Assembly: GCA_036795455.1 (NCBI GenBank)
Contig: DAIRET010000161.1
Coordinates: forward strand, 1-6,706
Reading direction: 5' to 3'
Source of the DNA: DAIRET01 sp036795455
GTDB lineage: Bacteria > Bacteroidota > Ignavibacteria > Ignavibacteriales > Ignavibacteriaceae
DNA: 6,706 nt
Shown here: positions 5,481 to 6,706 of the stretch, piece by piece
Position numbering within the stretch: the first letter of the stretch is position 1
How the letters are laid out: every line of letters starts with the position of its first letter
Notes under the pieces: model-generated
The model's database searches: none
What the model was told of the DNA's origin: nothing
The model's input: only the letters and a program-made list of their open reading frames with translations
Position numbers and translations under genes: made by a program

Positions 5481-6687
5481 GTTTTACTCCGTTTCCGTTT
5501 GAGAAGAAAATTTCATCTTTAAAGTTTTCGAGAATTGATAGAAATGAATTCGGACTTGATTGTCCCAACCCGCATTTTGAAGATAGCTGCATTGTTTTGC
5601 AGAGCTCTTTCAGTTTGTTTATGTAGTTGAAGGTATACTGATTTTTCTCAATCATTTCTACACCTTCAAGTAATTTTACATTACCAATGCGGCATGGAGT
5701 ACACTGCCCACAGGATTCTTCAACAAAGAATTCCATAAAATTCTTTAATACTCCCAGCATACTGCGGCTTTCGTTGAAAACCATGATTGAACCGCCGGTA
5801 GCGGTATCTTCATAGGAAAGTTTTCTTCCGAATTGACTTTTAGGGATACAAACACCCGAAGCTCCGCCAACTTGAACAGCTTTTGTATTTTCAGCATCAA
5901 CAAGTTTGAGCAATTCCTCAATTGTAAGTCCCCAATGAAGTTCATATACTCCCGGTTTATTGCAATCGCCTGAAACCGAGAATAGTTTTGAACCAGTAGA
6001 CTTATCGGTACCCTGCTGGGCGAACCATCCGCCGCCTTTGAGCAGAATATTCGGTACAGAAGCAAGTGTTTCAACATTATTGACAACAGTCGGATGTCCC
6101 ATGTATCCTGTATTAACAGGGTATGGGGGTCTGTTACGCGGTTCGCCTCTATGTCCTTCGAGAGATTCGATTAGAGCAGTTTCTTCGCCGCAAACATAAG
6201 CACCGGAGCCAAGCCTGATTTCGATATCGAAATCAAAACCTTCTTTTCCAAGGATGTTTTTTCCGAGTAAATTGTAGGTTCTCATTCTGTCTAAATAGTT
6301 TTCAAGAGTTTTCAACATGTATGAATATTCGCCTCTCAGGTAAACGAGTCCCTTTTTCGCACCGATTGTAAAACCGGCTACAACCATACCATCAAAAACA
6401 AGGTCAGGGTATTCAAGTAGAAGCACTCTATCTTTAAAAGTACCCGGTTCACCTTCGTCTGCATTACAAACGATGAATTTTTGCTCGCCGACGGCAGCAG
6501 CCGTAAGCATCCATTTTGTAGCAGTCGGGAACCCGGCTCCGCCGCGTCCTTTCAGTTTAGATTCTCTTAACTCGAAGAGTACATTTTCTCTTCCCATTTC
6601 AAGAGCTTTTTTAATTCCTGCTCCGGCTTTGTAATCGGAGAACAGGATAACACCGTCACGTTTAGGTCTATTTTCTATAGTTATCAT
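5473..6687 (-). CDS. hydB: NuoF/HydB-like NADH-binding flavoprotein subunit of an [FeFe] hydrogenase
   Basis: Cytoplasmic diaphorase subunit expected to bind FMN and NAD(H) and to pass electrons to the hydrogenase encoded just downstream. Visible motifs, numbered from the ATG at 6690 (405 aa): GRGGAGFPTATKW at 48-60 (FMN/NADH pocket), NADEGEPGTFKDR at 76-88, EGHRGEPRNRPPYP around 178-191, and the N3-type [4Fe-4S] ligands ESCGQCTPCR plus SKCG (Cys327, 330, 333, 373). The length resembles a bare NuoF core (E. coli NuoF is about 445 aa). Classical HydB proteins are longer, about 570-620 aa, with an N-terminal thioredoxin-like [2Fe-2S] domain and a C-terminal two-[4Fe-4S] ferredoxin domain; both are absent here. 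Two ATGs stand in tandem. I chose the second (6687) because the AAGGAG ribosome site lies 5 bases from it and only 2 from the first. The last 8 bases overlap hydA, so the two are almost certainly co-translated. It could equally be named nuoF, but the neighbouring hydrogenase argues against complex I. Confidence 0.9.
   Translation of the reverse strand: MITIENRPKRDGVILFSDYKAGAGIKKALEMGRENVLFELRESKLKGRGGAGFPTATKWMLTAAAVGEQKFIVCNADEGEPGTFKDRVLLLEYPDLVFDGMVVAGFTIGAKKGLVYLRGEYSYMLKTLENYLDRMRTYNLLGKNILGKEGFDFDIEIRLGSGAYVCGEETALIESLEGHRGEPRNRPPYPVNTGYMGHPTVVNNVETLASVPNILLKGGGWFAQQGTDKSTGSKLFSVSGDCNKPGVYELHWGLTIEELLKLVDAENTKAVQVGGASGVCIPKSQFGRKLSYEDTATGGSIMVFNESRSMLGVLKNFMEFFVEESCGQCTPCRIGNVKLLEGVEMIEKNQYTFNYINKLKELCKTMQLSSKCGLGQSSPNSFLSILENFKDEIFFSNGNGVKHE
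5487..5491 (-). promoter_or_regulatory. Ribosome binding site of hydA, inside the end of hydB
   Basis: CGGAG lies 6 bases before the hydA ATG and within the last codons of hydB. Together with the 8-base ATGAATAA overlap it points to translational coupling and a fixed ratio of the two subunits. Confidence 0.75.
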
Positions 6688-6692
6688 CATAG

Positions 6693-6698
6693 CTCCTT
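6693..6698 (-). promoter_or_regulatory. Ribosome binding site of hydB (AAGGAG)
   Basis: AAGGAG lies 2 bases before the first ATG (6688-6690) and 5 bases before the second (6685-6687). The spacing favours the second ATG as the start. An in-frame or chance TAA at 6701-6703 may be the stop of the upstream gene, which would make the spacing tight and operon-like. Confidence 0.75.
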
Positions 6699-6706
6699 AC
6701 TTAATC

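Noticed and set aside
5745..6086. Minus-strand frame of 113 codons inside hydB in another register
   Set aside because: The hydB frame is continuous and carries all expected motifs here, so this is a shadow frame.
1..6706. CRISPR array, insertion sequence, prophage or defence system
   Set aside because: No regularly spaced repeats, no transposase or integrase motifs, and no defence-type domains are visible. The only strong inverted repeats are the edge palindrome and the hairpins listed.

Overview
The window reads as a stretch of chromosome from an AT-rich bacterium of the Fibrobacteres-Chlorobi-Bacteroidetes group, most likely an Ignavibacteria-like lineage. This rests mainly on the C-terminal secretion tag of the glycosidase-like protein. 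It starts with the LEQNFPNPFNPTT motif and ends in a GIYFYRI...VKKLVIMK strand, the form of type IX secretion (T9SS) type A sorting domain that is very common in that group. The lineage call is an inference from family knowledge, not from a database search.

All genes lie on the minus strand, so the biological order runs from right to left. At the right (6687 to 3603) are two overlapping hydrogenase genes. The first is a NuoF/HydB-like flavoprotein that takes electrons from or gives them to NAD(H). The second is a 625-residue [FeFe]-hydrogenase catalytic subunit with a full NuoG-like chain of iron-sulfur clusters. They overlap by 8 bases and are followed by a strong hairpin terminator (3564-3590). 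A NuoE/HydC-like subunit is expected just beyond the right edge. Together they would exchange electrons between NADH and H2 in the cytoplasm.

Next (3533 to 2157) is a six-helix membrane histidine kinase. Its GGIESPL loop resembles the quinone-sensing heptad of RegB/PrrB. It is followed after 23 bases by a secreted GHL10-type (DUF187) glycosidase-like protein with an FnIII-like domain and the T9SS tag (2133 to 370). The spacing suggests that the kinase and glycosidase-like genes are co-transcribed. A hairpin followed by TTTT (291-326) probably ends that unit.

The left end (1 to about 290) holds a second hairpin that covers a Shine-Dalgarno sequence, a short open frame, and the start of a probable membrane protein that runs off the edge. 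The first 69 bases are a perfect inverted repeat with arms of at least 33 bp and a 3-base centre. Because it lies inside an apparent membrane-helix coding sequence and touches the window edge, it may be a fold-back assembly artefact.

I see no CRISPR array, transposase, tRNA, rRNA or defence system. The points most worth checking are the shortened HydB, the Cys-to-Ser change at the hydrogenase active site, the RegB-like kinase beside the hydrogenase, and the palindrome at the edge.
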